Positions 15,706 through 23,700 of a stretch of DNA of 38,761 nt are shown here, piece after piece (position 1 is the stretch's first letter; each line of letters begins with the position of its first letter). The DNA is taken from positions 1 through 38,761 of the forward strand of contig JAQBRJ010000015.1 in NCBI GenBank assembly GCA_028286545.1. Reading direction: 5' to 3'. This stretch comes from Parcubacteria group bacterium (GTDB taxonomy: Bacteria; Patescibacteriota; Minisyncoccia; Phycocordibacterales; Phycocordibacteraceae). Under the pieces are notes generated by a model. It worked only from the letters and a program-made list of their open reading frames with translations. It ran no database searches and was not told where the DNA came from. The position numbers and the translations under genes are program-made.

Positions 15706-16264
15706 ATACTCAGCGCGTGCGCTCGTGCTTAGCCGCACGTTGATAGGGGAGGCGAGTGTGTCGGTGTCGATGCTCACGGAAGACTTCGGCATCATACGGG
15801 CGCGCTCCCAAGGAGCGCGCAAGCCGGGCGCCAAAATGGCGCCCGCACTTCAAACTCTCTCGCTCGCCGACGTCACGCTCATCCGCGGCAAAGACGGCTG
15901 GCGTACCGCCGGTGCAATCCTCGAAGAGAACTGGGCGCGACAACTCCCGCCAAAGGCACGCGCACGTGCCGTGCGCGTGACAGAACTTGCCCAACGCCTC
16001 GTTCAAGGAGAGCGCGCAGACCCTGAACTCTTTTCTATACTCTTAGCCTTCGTTCGTGTACTCGGCACGCTCGAAGAACCCGAACAAGAAGCCGCAGAAA
16101 TGATCGCCGCAGTACGCGTTCTTCACGTACTTGGTCTCGATGCGGGCGATACCTTTGGTGCGTCTGACGAATACGCCCGAGAACAACTCGCCGCAGCTAC
16201 CGAAGGCAAGACCGCGCTCATCACCCGTATCAACCACGGCATCGCGAGTTCGGGTCTCTATTAA
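15695..16264 (+). CDS. recO: DNA repair protein RecO (short form)
   Basis: RecO helps RecR load RecA onto SSB-coated DNA. The 189-residue product has the N-terminal OB-fold signature: ARALVLSRTLIGEASVSVSMLTEDFGIIRARSQGARKPGAKMAPAL, then LADVTLIRGKDGWRTAGA. The helical remainder lacks the zinc cysteines of some RecO proteins and is shorter than the usual 230-250 residues. ATG 15695 overlaps the ileS stop (ends 15705), so translation is probably coupled. recA and ssb are also in this window. Confidence 0.8.
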   Translation: MRHKYSARALVLSRTLIGEASVSVSMLTEDFGIIRARSQGARKPGAKMAPALQTLSLADVTLIRGKDGWRTAGAILEENWARQLPPKARARAVRVTELAQRLVQGERADPELFSILLAFVRVLGTLEEPEQEAAEMIAAVRVLHVLGLDAGDTFGASDEYAREQLAAATEGKTALITRINHGIASSGLY

Positions 16265-16294
16265 AGAAATTGGTTCCGTAACATCTAGTAACCG

Positions 16295-16371
16295 AACCAC
16301 TACCTTAGTGGTTATAGTCCGTGGAACAAAGCTCTTTTCTAAGATAAGAGCTACGCAGATTCCTTGAGGAG
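16295..16371 (+). promoter_or_regulatory. glmM leader: -10, hairpins and SD
   Basis: The hairpin AACCACTA-CCT-TAGTGGTT (16295-16313) abuts TATAGT (16313-16318). A second hairpin AGCTCTT/AAGAGCT (16330-16352) lies in the leader, and GAGGAG (16366-16371) is 6 nt before ATG. Unlike most housekeeping genes here, glmM is leadered and SD-driven. Confidence 0.5.
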
Positions 16372-16377
16372 ATAGTT

Positions 16378-17709
16378 ATGACCATAGACCGCACACGTAA
16401 GCTTTTTGGCACTGACGGCATGAGAGGAAAGGCAAACGTTGTACTTACTCCCGATATCGCACTACGTCTTGGCCAAGTCGCTGGTGCAAAATTCAAGACA
16501 AATAAAGAACGTCATACAGTTTTGATCGGAAAGGATACTCGTCGATCAAGCTATATGATCGAAAGCGCTCTTGTTGCTGGATTCACTTCAGCAGGCATGG
16601 ATGTCGAATTGACCGGACCTATTCCAACTCCGGCAGTTGCAATGCTTACCTCAAGCATGCGTGCTGATCTCGGAGTCATGATCTCTGCGTCGCATAATCC
16701 ATTCGAGGATAACGGCATTAAGCTGTTTAATGCGCTTGGCAATAAACTCACTGACCAAGAAGAAATCGAGATTGAGTCTTTGATGGGAATGAAAATAGCC
16801 AATCTCCCAACTGGCGCTGGTCTGGGTAAAGTGAAACGTATTGAGGGAAGTCAGGAGCGATATGTCGAACTAGTCAAACAAACATTTCCAAAAGGATATT
16901 CACTCGACGGACTGCGTATTGTAGTGGATTGCGCACATGGCGCCGCCTACGAAGTTGCACCGAAAGTCCTTAGTGAGCTCGGTGCTGAAGTCATCGCAAT
17001 CGGTGTAAGTCCTAATGGATTGAATATCAATGATAAATGCGGCTCTACTGAACCTGCATCAATTATCCAAAAGGTAAGGGAAGTTCGAGCTGATATTGGT
17101 ATTGCTCTCGATGGAGATGCCGATCGAGTGCTTATCGTTGATGAGACAGGAACGATGATAGATGGAGATCATCTCCTTGCTGCAATCGCGACCTCATGGG
17201 GCAAGGAACGTCTTGGCGGGTCAAAACTGGTAGGTACAGTGCTGTCGAATCTTGCCTTTGAACAGTACCTTGCGCGAATCGGTATAGAACTTATTCGTGC
17301 AAAAGTAGGCGATCGATATGTGCTCGAAGAAATGCGTACAGCGAGTTGCAAGCTTGGTGGAGAGGAGTCTGGTCACATCATACTGTCTGATTACGTAACC
17401 ACGGGTGATGGACTCATCGCGGCCCTTCAACTGCTTGCGATTGCTAGGGAAAGAAAAGAAACCATTTCGCGAGTTACACATCTCTATGAATCCTTTCCTC
17501 AAGCAAAACGCAATATCGTTGCTGATCGTTCACGACTGACTGAAGTGAAAATAATAGAAGCTATTTCAGAAGCTGAAAAGCATCTCGGAACTGACGGCAG
17601 GTTGGTAGTACGTCCTTCTGGCACAGAGTCGGTCATACGTCTTATGGCTGAAGGGAGGGATAGACTTCAAATTGATCAAGTTATAGAAAAACTCGTTCAA
17701 GCATTCTAA
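16378..17709 (+). CDS. glmM: phosphoglucosamine mutase
   Basis: Interconverts glucosamine-6-P and glucosamine-1-P on the way to UDP-GlcNAc for peptidoglycan and surface glycans. At 443 residues it is full length: KLFGTDGMRGKAN at the N-terminus, the phosphoserine loop GVMISASHNPFEDNGIK, the metal-binding loop ALDGDADRVLIVDE, the sugar-binding GGEESGHIILSDY and the phosphate-binding RPSGTESVIRLMAEG. It is more AT-rich in codon use than ileS and is led by a strong SD, so it may have been acquired. It is alone in its unit, with its own leader and terminator. Confidence 0.96.
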   Translation: MTIDRTRKLFGTDGMRGKANVVLTPDIALRLGQVAGAKFKTNKERHTVLIGKDTRRSSYMIESALVAGFTSAGMDVELTGPIPTPAVAMLTSSMRADLGVMISASHNPFEDNGIKLFNALGNKLTDQEEIEIESLMGMKIANLPTGAGLGKVKRIEGSQERYVELVKQTFPKGYSLDGLRIVVDCAHGAAYEVAPKVLSELGAEVIAIGVSPNGLNINDKCGSTEPASIIQKVREVRADIGIALDGDADRVLIVDETGTMIDGDHLLAAIATSWGKERLGGSKLVGTVLSNLAFEQYLARIGIELIRAKVGDRYVLEEMRTASCKLGGEESGHIILSDYVTTGDGLIAALQLLAIARERKETISRVTHLYESFPQAKRNIVADRSRLTEVKIIEAISEAEKHLGTDGRLVVRPSGTESVIRLMAEGRDRLQIDQVIEKLVQAF

Positions 17710-17713
17710 TACG

Positions 17714-17744
17714 CTGGTCACTTCCTATGGGGTGACCAGTTTTT
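17714..17744 (+). terminator. glmM terminator
   Basis: CTGGTCAC, 10-nt loop, GTGACCAG followed by TTTTT. Confidence 0.85.
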
Positions 17745-17745
17745 C

Positions 17746-17792
17746 TTTATTGCAGTTCCAATAGCGTGCATGAGTGCGCGCCAACGTTAGAA
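17746..17792 (+). repeat. direct repeat copy A
   Basis: Shares ATTGCAGTTCCAA plus the following YAGCGTSCAYGAGTKCG-like stretch and a terminal TAGAA with copy B at 19.56 kb, in the same orientation. The two copies flank the 470-aa gene together with its promoter, leader and terminators. Confidence 0.55.
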
Positions 17793-17796
17793 ACAA

Positions 17797-17826
17797 AGAA
17801 AGACCGTCCGAAAGGGCGGTCTTTCT
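17797..17826 (+). terminator. strong GAAA-tetraloop hairpin without a T run
   Basis: A 13-bp stem (AGAAAGACCGTCC paired to GGGCGGTCTTTCT, one G-U) closed by GAAA. There is no clean poly-T after it, so it may be a terminator remnant, a transcript-end stabiliser or part of the cassette boundary. Confidence 0.45.
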
Positions 17827-17842
17827 GGTTCAAACGGATGAG

Positions 17843-17871
17843 TTGACTATATCTACTTTGTATGGTATTTA
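17843..17871 (+). promoter_or_regulatory. promoter of the 470-aa gene leader
   Basis: TTGACT (17843-17848), 17-bp spacer, TATTTA (17866-17871). The predicted start near 17878 gives a leader of about 170 nt before ATG 18051. Confidence 0.5.
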
Positions 17872-17909
17872 TATATTTGGCCATTTGGTCCTTAACAATG
17901 GAGGTTAGC

Positions 17910-17927
17910 ATGCGACGAATATGTTAG
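17910..17927 (+). CDS. candidate leader peptide MRRIC
   Basis: ATG CGA CGA ATA TGT TAG is preceded by a perfect GGAGG (17900-17904) at 5-nt spacing. An in-frame ATG at 17898 would make it MEVSMRRIC. Tandem CGA arginine codons are typically slow to decode. Its stop abuts the GGGC-TGTA-GCCC hairpin. It is too short for any domain; interest comes only from its position in the leader of the 470-aa gene. Confidence 0.5.
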   Translation: MRRIC

Positions 17928-18046
17928 GGCTGTAGCCCCATAACGCACCAGAAGAGATTTGATTCTCCTCAATAATTGGTGCGTCAGCGCACCAATTATT
18001 CCCAATCGGAGCGACCGGTCTTTCGAAGGCCGCCGCGGAGGAGAAT
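17927..18046 (+). promoter_or_regulatory. structured leader with SD sequestration (attenuator-like)
   Basis: ATTCTCCTC (17962-17970) is exactly complementary to GAGGAGAAT (18038-18046), which covers the SD. Between them sit a perfect 13-bp hairpin with TCAG loop (17971-18000) and a second stem (18016-18032, extendable with GCG/CGC at 18011 and 18034), giving a three-way junction. CGCACCA (17944-17950) can instead pair with TGGTGCG (17977-17983), which would break the 13-bp hairpin. This suggests two alternative folds gated by translation of the upstream mini-ORF. Confidence 0.6.
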
Positions 18047-18050
18047 TGCT

Positions 18051-19463
18051 ATGAACACGAATCGCAAGAACGAATCGCCTGTTGGTCTGCCTCGGGAAAT
18101 TGAGGTCACGATTCAACAGGGCAGGCACCCGAAGACGGGTCTGTCGCAGTGGACGGGAAGCTATCAGCTGGAAGCGCCTTACAGCGCCGACAGCGTCAAA
18201 ACTTCCAATCCCTTTGCCGCAGCACTGGGTCACCTTATCGATCCGGAACCGATCACCGTCAAGGTGGTCGTCAACGAGAAAGAGTGGAGTGGCCCGCTTG
18301 CAGAAGGCGAGATCTGGATGGTTCAGCCGAACAATTACCTGCCGGATTCCAAGATCATGTTCGCTGACGCGCTCTATCGGGCAAAAAACTCGCCCGTTGT
18401 GCGCGACTCATCGTGGATGCATCCCATGGTACTCGACATGTTCGAGCGCATGGCATGGGATATCCGCAGCGTCAGCTGTGGAGGACTGATCAAACTCGGC
18501 GCCTGGCGCTGGGAAGATCGGCACGTGTTCGAGAGCGGGCGATCGGTAAAGCCGCATCGTTCATTCAAAGAAACGCGTGAGGGTGGTCTTAAGGCTATTC
18601 GTTCCGAAGCCGGCTGGCTCCATCTCACGATCGAGTTCGGCAAAGAAGCGCCGACCGAAGAAGATTACTACCATTACGAGTATTGGACGGAAGAGTTCGT
18701 TATTCCGCTTCATGAGTGTAAGCCCAACTGGACCTACCTGCATGATTTCTCGGGTCCTTACGAGGTCGGTCATACCATCTACGTCGACAGTGGGGAAGCC
18801 TTCAGCCTCCCGCTCCTTCTCAAGGGAACGGACCGAGGGCTGGCGGGGCCATTCGATCAGAGTATGATCGGACGGCAGTTGGCCCGCGTACCTGGGTCTA
18901 TCGACTATGACGCGCTCATTACGCGCGTTCTTCCCGGATGCATCTTGAAGCTCTCCGACCGTGGAGTTGCCGAACAGGTGCGAGCGTCGAGGTGGGACTT
19001 TATTGGCGTTGTGTCCTCGGTTGCGCGCCGTGCAAACGGCGCGTGGGAAGTGATGTTCGAACAGAACACACTATGGTTCAAGTCCGGGCATGCCTGGCGT
19101 AAGCTTGGCATGCCGCATCAGAAGCGGTCATACCGAGGGGACGCGTGGACTCTGCCGAAAGAGCAGGTGCCATTCCTCGGATTTCGCTCGCTCTTGTTTC
19201 AGTCCCTTGAGTTGCCCGAGCAAACAGGCTTGGTTCCTCAGTATCAGCTCGTCCGAGACTCCGACGGCGACATCGTTGGGTTTGAGGGTGAGATGGAGCT
19301 GCGGGGTCGTCTGTGCAGCGAGCATCTACTTTCTGACGGAACCCATCCGTCCAGGAAGCGGGCTGGATCGACCTACTGCTACATCTACGATCCGTCGTCT
19401 TATGATTTCTATCCGAGCCAGTTTGATTTGCCGGAAGAACTCTGGAGGCGATTTGGACTATGA
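18051..19463 (+). CDS. 470-aa SD-led protein, unknown function
   Basis: A large GC-rich ORF starting at ATG 18051, 7 nt after GGAGGAG; the 25 extra N-terminal residues in the track lie inside the leader hairpins and are rejected. The product is a soluble-looking protein rich in Trp, Tyr and acidic residues, without signal peptide or membrane helix. Notable stretches are EGEIWMVQPNNYLPDSKIMF, EEDYYHYEYWTEEF and a C-terminal YCYIYDPSSYDFYPSQFDLP. I recognise no family. It ends in TGA and is followed by two hairpins. Isolated transcription, different codon use and flanking direct repeats suggest an acquired cassette. Confidence 0.75.
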   Translation: MNTNRKNESPVGLPREIEVTIQQGRHPKTGLSQWTGSYQLEAPYSADSVKTSNPFAAALGHLIDPEPITVKVVVNEKEWSGPLAEGEIWMVQPNNYLPDSKIMFADALYRAKNSPVVRDSSWMHPMVLDMFERMAWDIRSVSCGGLIKLGAWRWEDRHVFESGRSVKPHRSFKETREGGLKAIRSEAGWLHLTIEFGKEAPTEEDYYHYEYWTEEFVIPLHECKPNWTYLHDFSGPYEVGHTIYVDSGEAFSLPLLLKGTDRGLAGPFDQSMIGRQLARVPGSIDYDALITRVLPGCILKLSDRGVAEQVRASRWDFIGVVSSVARRANGAWEVMFEQNTLWFKSGHAWRKLGMPHQKRSYRGDAWTLPKEQVPFLGFRSLLFQSLELPEQTGLVPQYQLVRDSDGDIVGFEGEMELRGRLCSEHLLSDGTHPSRKRAGSTYCYIYDPSSYDFYPSQFDLPEELWRRFGL

Positions 19464-19473
19464 CTAACCTTCT

Positions 19474-19529
19474 GGGGTGCCTTTCGGCACCCCACCCCTG
19501 CTCCGTGGCGAAATCCACGGAGCATTTTT
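19474..19529 (+). terminator. double terminator of the 470-aa gene
   Basis: GGGGTGCC-TTTC-GGCACCCC (19474-19493) is followed by TGCTCCGTGG, 6-nt loop, CCACGGAGCA and TTTTT (19499-19529). The second hairpin is a textbook intrinsic terminator. Confidence 0.9.
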
Positions 19530-19562
19530 GTATTTGGAATAAAGATCGAGTCTCTTTCTTTC

Positions 19563-19611
19563 TGTATTGCAGTTCCAACAGCGTCCACGAGTTCGTGGAA
19601 CCGCAGTAGAA
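19563..19611 (+). repeat. direct repeat copy B
   Basis: Same orientation as copy A; it shares TATTGCAGTTCCAA and most of the next 20 bases. It contains the small palindrome CCACGAGTTCGTGG. It lies just after the 470-aa gene terminators and before the promoter of the surface-protein gene. Confidence 0.55.
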
Positions 19612-19638
19612 CCTGGTCCGTATAGCACGTAAGCACGT

Positions 19639-19644
19639 TATACT
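19639..19644 (+). promoter_or_regulatory. -10 element of the surface-protein gene
   Basis: TATACT with 8 nt to ATG 19653 and no SD, compatible with a near-leaderless mRNA. GCACGT occurs twice just upstream, and GTATA/TATAC form an inverted pair around it. Confidence 0.45.
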
Positions 19645-19652
19645 AGTCGCAT

Positions 19653-21530
19653 ATGCCTCCTGAAGCTGAGAAATCCGCCCTCGACTCCCTTAACGAGCGA
19701 CTATACCGCCCAACCCCGACTGCTGCAGCCGGCGTGCCTGAATATTCTAATCAAGCACAAACCGAACAATACGGTTGGACGCCCCCACCCCCACCCCCTC
19801 CGCCAAAGCCGCATATGTCGTGGACGCTGCGTTTCCTCATTGGTACTGGCATATTTTTCGTACTCGCCGGAGCTGTTGCAGCTGCGCTCGTTATCTATGG
19901 TGGCCGTTCTATTTCAAGTGATCACGTTGTCATAACCATCACGACGCCGTCACCAACGATTGCGAGTGGAGATACGGTACCTATTGTCATCACCGTACAC
20001 AATGGAAACCCAACGGCGATGAACGACGCAAATCTCTATGTAACACTCCCGCCAGGCACGCGCGATGGTACCGATGCGAATACCGCACTTCCTCAATATG
20101 CCGATACCCTTGGCACCGTGGACGCAGGAGGGGATTCAACGAGAACCGTACAAGCGAAACTCTTTGGTACCGAGCACCAGGTGTTACAAATTCCTGTGCG
20201 CGTTGAGTACCATGTGACTGGCTCGAGTGCGTTGTATGTCGCAAACAAACAATACGAAGTGACTGTCTCTACGTCACCGATTAGCGTACAAGTGCAAACA
20301 CTTTCTGAAAGTGCATCGGGTCAGCCACTAACGCTTTCGGTAATCGTGCGCTCGAATGCCACAACACCACTCAATGATCTTTCCGTTGTTGCAGAGTTTC
20401 CGTTTGGATTTTCGCTTACGTCTGCAACACCAAAGCCAGCGCAAGGTTCCTACTTTGTCCTAGGTGCACTTGCTCCTGGCGAAGAGAAGGTCATAAAGAT
20501 AACAGGTGTGCTTACCGGCGAGAGTGCCGACCAGCGTGTTTTCCGCTTTACAGCCGGAAGTGCAAATCCTGACGGCACCAGCACGCTCGGCGTCACGTAT
20601 TCAAATGGCAGCGCTACAGTGTCGCTGACAAAACCATTCCTCGCCACGTCGCTCTCACTTAATGGTCAGGCTGCAGACGCCGCTACCGCAATTCCTGGCG
20701 CCACGTTCTCAGCACTTCTTTCGTGGCAGAACAGTCTCACGGTGCCTCTTACTGACGCAAACATTCAAGTCGCGCTTTCCGGAAATGCACTCGATACGTC
20801 AGCCATTAAAGGTGGTACGGGTTTCTATCGCTCAAGCGACAAGACGGTAATCTTTTCGAAAGATACGAATGGTTCGCTTGCTACGCTACAGGCAGGGGAT
20901 AGCGGTGTCGGGTCGTTCTCATTTGCGGTGAAATCAGAGTCGCAACTCGCTGGTGTTACAAACCCTTCGGTCACTCTCACGGTCTCTGCGACAGGAAAAT
21001 ATTCCCAACAAGGTAATGCTCCTCAGTCATTGACCTCGACACTTACGCGCACGATAAAAATAAATACGAACGTCGCTCTTACGTCTACGCTCTCTCGTAC
21101 GGGCGGAAGCGTTGCAAATACAGGCCCCGTTCCACCAAAGGCAGGCACTGAAACTACATACACGGTTCAGCTGTCGGCACGCAATTCACTTAATTCCGTG
21201 GGTGGTGCGAAAATGACCGCCGTACTGCCGGCGTATGTACGTTTCGTTGCTCCGCAGCTGGCAGCTGGCGCCTCCAACCCTATAACGTATGATGATTCGA
21301 GCCGAACCGTTACCTGGAACGTCGGCGACGTGAACCCAAAGGCCACCGCAACGGCAAGCTTCCAGATCGCATTCTTGCCAAGCACGTCCCAAAACGGTAC
21401 AAGTCCTATAGTGCTTGGAACGCAGACTTTTACCGGAATCGACCGCTTTACGCAGTCGCAGGTAACGTCGACTGCGCCCGCGCTCACGTCTGAGCTTCCA
21501 AACAACGCATCATCTGGCATCGTTCACTAA
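19653..21530 (+). CDS. membrane-anchored surface protein with Ig/DUF11-like repeats
   Basis: 625 residues. The N-terminal 58 are cytoplasmic and include eight consecutive prolines (44-51). One transmembrane helix (about 60-82) follows, then roughly 530 extracellular residues of beta-rich repeats. Repeat starts such as TIASGDTVPIVITVHNGNPTAMNDANLYVTLPPG, PLTLSVIVRSNATTPLNDLSVVAEFPFG and TYTVQLSARNSLNSVGGAKMTAVLPAYV share the DUF11/CARDB-like pattern (about four copies). A role in the cell surface or in attachment to a host is inference. The proline run should need EF-P, which is encoded at 31.9 kb. glyS starts 9 bp later. Confidence 0.75.
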   Translation: MPPEAEKSALDSLNERLYRPTPTAAAGVPEYSNQAQTEQYGWTPPPPPPPPKPHMSWTLRFLIGTGIFFVLAGAVAAALVIYGGRSISSDHVVITITTPSPTIASGDTVPIVITVHNGNPTAMNDANLYVTLPPGTRDGTDANTALPQYADTLGTVDAGGDSTRTVQAKLFGTEHQVLQIPVRVEYHVTGSSALYVANKQYEVTVSTSPISVQVQTLSESASGQPLTLSVIVRSNATTPLNDLSVVAEFPFGFSLTSATPKPAQGSYFVLGALAPGEEKVIKITGVLTGESADQRVFRFTAGSANPDGTSTLGVTYSNGSATVSLTKPFLATSLSLNGQAADAATAIPGATFSALLSWQNSLTVPLTDANIQVALSGNALDTSAIKGGTGFYRSSDKTVIFSKDTNGSLATLQAGDSGVGSFSFAVKSESQLAGVTNPSVTLTVSATGKYSQQGNAPQSLTSTLTRTIKINTNVALTSTLSRTGGSVANTGPVPPKAGTETTYTVQLSARNSLNSVGGAKMTAVLPAYVRFVAPQLAAGASNPITYDDSSRTVTWNVGDVNPKATATASFQIAFLPSTSQNGTSPIVLGTQTFTGIDRFTQSQVTSTAPALTSELPNNASSGIVH

Positions 21531-21539
21531 TTATTTTTT

Positions 21540-22943
21540 ATGGAGAAAAATCCCGTCACCCTTGAAGCTATCGTCTCGCTCTGTAAGCGTCGCGGTTTTG
21601 TCTTTCCTGGCTCTGAGATTTATGGCGGGCTTGCGGGTATCTATGACTTCGGGCCACGAGGAGTCGAGCTTTTAAATAATCTTAAGCGTGAGTGGTGGAA
21701 AGCAAACGTATACGACAACGAAAACTATTTCGGTCTTGACTCTGGTATGTTTAAAAACCCAAAGGTATGGGAAGCTTCGGGCCACACCTCTGGTTTCTCT
21801 GACCCGCTTGCAGAGTGCCGTAACTGCCACGCACGAATTCGTGTTGATAAGGAACTAGGAAAGCTAGGCGTCATTGCCGATGAGAAGATGAGCGAGCAGG
21901 AAATCAATGCGCTCTTCGATGCACATCGCGACGAGATTAAATGTCCTGAATGCGGAAAGAAAGATTTCACTAAGGCGCGCGCGTTCAATCTTCTCGTGCA
22001 GTCTAATCTCGGTGATTTCACGTCCGAAGGTGCTGAGCCTGTGTATCTTCCTGGTGAAGCGTGCCAAGGAATTTATCTTGATTACAAAAACATTGTCGAT
22101 ACGATGCAGCCGAAAGTTCCATTCGGTGTGGCTCAAATAGGGAAGGCCTTTCGTAACGAGATCTCACCGCGTAACTTCCTATTCCGTACGCGCGAACTCG
22201 AACAGGCCGACACGCAGTATTTCGTAAAGCCGAATGAGAATAAAGAGGCGTTTGAGCAGATAAAACAGAATCGTTGGAACTGGTACCTTTCTATGGGAGT
22301 TCGTGAAGAAAATCTCCGTTGGCATCAGCACGAGAACCTCGTCTTCTATGCTTCTGACGCATGGGACATCGAATACAATTTCCCATCGCTTGGATTCGAC
22401 GAGCTCGAAGGTGTTCACGATCGCACCGACTACGATCTTACTCAGCACATGAAATTCTCTGGTGTTGATCTTCGCTACAACGATCCTGAAACGAACGAGA
22501 AATATATTCCATGGATTCTCGAAACATCAGTCGGTATGGGGCGCATGTTCCTTGCCGTGCTTGCCGATGCCTATCGTGAAGATGAATTGGGAGGAGAAAC
22601 ACGTGTGTACCTGGCGCTTCATCCGAAGCTCGCGCCGGTGAAGGTGATGGTCTCGCCGCTCCTCAAGAACAAGCCTGAGCTCGTGGAGAAAGCCCGCGAA
22701 GTCTATACGTCGCTTAAGAAAGTGATCCCGCAGATCGCATGGGACGACAACGGTAACATCGGTAAACGCTATCGCCGCCAAGACGAAATCGGTACACCGT
22801 TCTGCATCACCATCGACTTCGATACCCTCGGTGAGAACCCAGACCTCCTCGACACCGTCACTCTCCGTCACCGTGATACCGGCGAGCAGGAACGTCTTTC
22901 AATTGCAGAGGCTACGGAGCGCATTCGCTCGGCTATCGCTTAG
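21540..22943 (+). CDS. glyS: glycyl-tRNA synthetase (single-chain, alpha2 type)
   Basis: A class II synthetase charging tRNA-Gly. The 467-residue product begins LEAIVSLCKRRGFVFPGSEIYGG, has GIYDFGPRGVELLNN (motif 1 region), a CxxC...CxxC zinc ribbon (CRNCHARI and CPECGKKDF), motif 2 FRNEISPRNFLFRTRELEQ, motif 3 ILETSVGMGRMFLAVL and a C-terminal anticodon domain (PVKVMVSPLLKNKPELVEKA onward). No SD. Only 2 bp separate it from the cyclodipeptide synthase candidate, so Gly-tRNA supply and a Gly-tRNA or other aa-tRNA consumer may be co-expressed. Confidence 0.96.
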   Translation: MEKNPVTLEAIVSLCKRRGFVFPGSEIYGGLAGIYDFGPRGVELLNNLKREWWKANVYDNENYFGLDSGMFKNPKVWEASGHTSGFSDPLAECRNCHARIRVDKELGKLGVIADEKMSEQEINALFDAHRDEIKCPECGKKDFTKARAFNLLVQSNLGDFTSEGAEPVYLPGEACQGIYLDYKNIVDTMQPKVPFGVAQIGKAFRNEISPRNFLFRTRELEQADTQYFVKPNENKEAFEQIKQNRWNWYLSMGVREENLRWHQHENLVFYASDAWDIEYNFPSLGFDELEGVHDRTDYDLTQHMKFSGVDLRYNDPETNEKYIPWILETSVGMGRMFLAVLADAYREDELGGETRVYLALHPKLAPVKVMVSPLLKNKPELVEKAREVYTSLKKVIPQIAWDDNGNIGKRYRRQDEIGTPFCITIDFDTLGENPDLLDTVTLRHRDTGEQERLSIAEATERIRSAIA

Positions 22944-22945
22944 AT

Positions 22946-23692
22946 ATGGCAGATACTCTCCCAAAGAATACGTTCTTTGATATAAACAAACTTCCACCAG
23001 AGAAAGGCTTGCTTTTGTTCGGTCTTTCAATGAACAAACTTTTTCTTCGACAGAGTCCTGAACACTGCGTAGAGGATATCCGTCACTTTCATACTGCTAA
23101 AGTCTCCAAGCCACTTGTTGGCCTCAACTTTATTTACAGCGACTTTCTATACCTTTACAGCGATAAGCCGGCACCCGAGTTGAAAGACTCTTTCATGAAT
23201 CAGATCATCAGTCATAAAAATGGTGTTCAGAATATTCTGGAGAAGAATAATTTGGATTTCCAAATCCAACATGCTTTTAACTACATGGCGTGGGCGCAGC
23301 TGTATGTTGGTACTAAGAATTTCAACGAATTATTCAATTCTTTGAAAAAGATATATGCGGAAGACGAGCTATTTCAGAAATATATTCAAGAGGACTGCGA
23401 CACGTACGGTAGAGAAATGGGAGACAACCAGGTCAACTTCTTCTTGGAGGAAATTCTCATGTTCTATCTCCTCACGAAGAACGAGGTGAAACTACCAAAT
23501 GACTATATTGAAGGACAACAAAAATGGATTCTCTTTTGTTATCCTGGCCGACCACTGAAAAGTACAGTCTATATGTATCAACTCAATCCTTTCAAACTAG
23601 ACTGGAAGGACAACCCGTATCAAAACGCCCATTTTGATCTAGAAGCAAAGCAACTCATTGATTTCAGCAGGGTAGATTTAGAAACGTATTAA
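22946..23692 (+). CDS. tRNA-dependent cyclodipeptide synthase, XYP subfamily (candidate)
   Basis: CDPSs take two aminoacyl-tRNAs and release a cyclic dipeptide; they are structurally related to class I synthetases. The 248-residue product fits the family length. FGLSMNK (25-31) places the nucleophilic serine at S28. FFLEE (165-169) supplies the family catalytic glutamate. FCYPGRP (197-203) carries Y199-P200, the signature of the XYP subfamily, while position 31 is Lys instead of the Asn of NYH enzymes. S28-to-E168/169 spacing (about 140) matches the family; E-to-Y is about 10 residues longer than in AlbC. A tyrosine near the glutamate is Phe here. More AT-rich than its neighbours. It sits between glyS and a DUF427 gene. 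Motif-based call from memory; no alignment was run. Confidence 0.7.
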   Translation: MADTLPKNTFFDINKLPPEKGLLLFGLSMNKLFLRQSPEHCVEDIRHFHTAKVSKPLVGLNFIYSDFLYLYSDKPAPELKDSFMNQIISHKNGVQNILEKNNLDFQIQHAFNYMAWAQLYVGTKNFNELFNSLKKIYAEDELFQKYIQEDCDTYGREMGDNQVNFFLEEILMFYLLTKNEVKLPNDYIEGQQKWILFCYPGRPLKSTVYMYQLNPFKLDWKDNPYQNAHFDLEAKQLIDFSRVDLETY

Positions 23693-23700
23693 AATTAAAC

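Noticed and set aside
17921-18000. tRNA-like fold near 17.95 kb
   Set aside because: No acceptor stem, T-loop or anticodon arm could be drawn; hairpins fit an mRNA leader better.
17746-19611. Flanking repeats as integron attC sites
   Set aside because: No GTTRRRY core with a matching inverse core and no integrase in the window.
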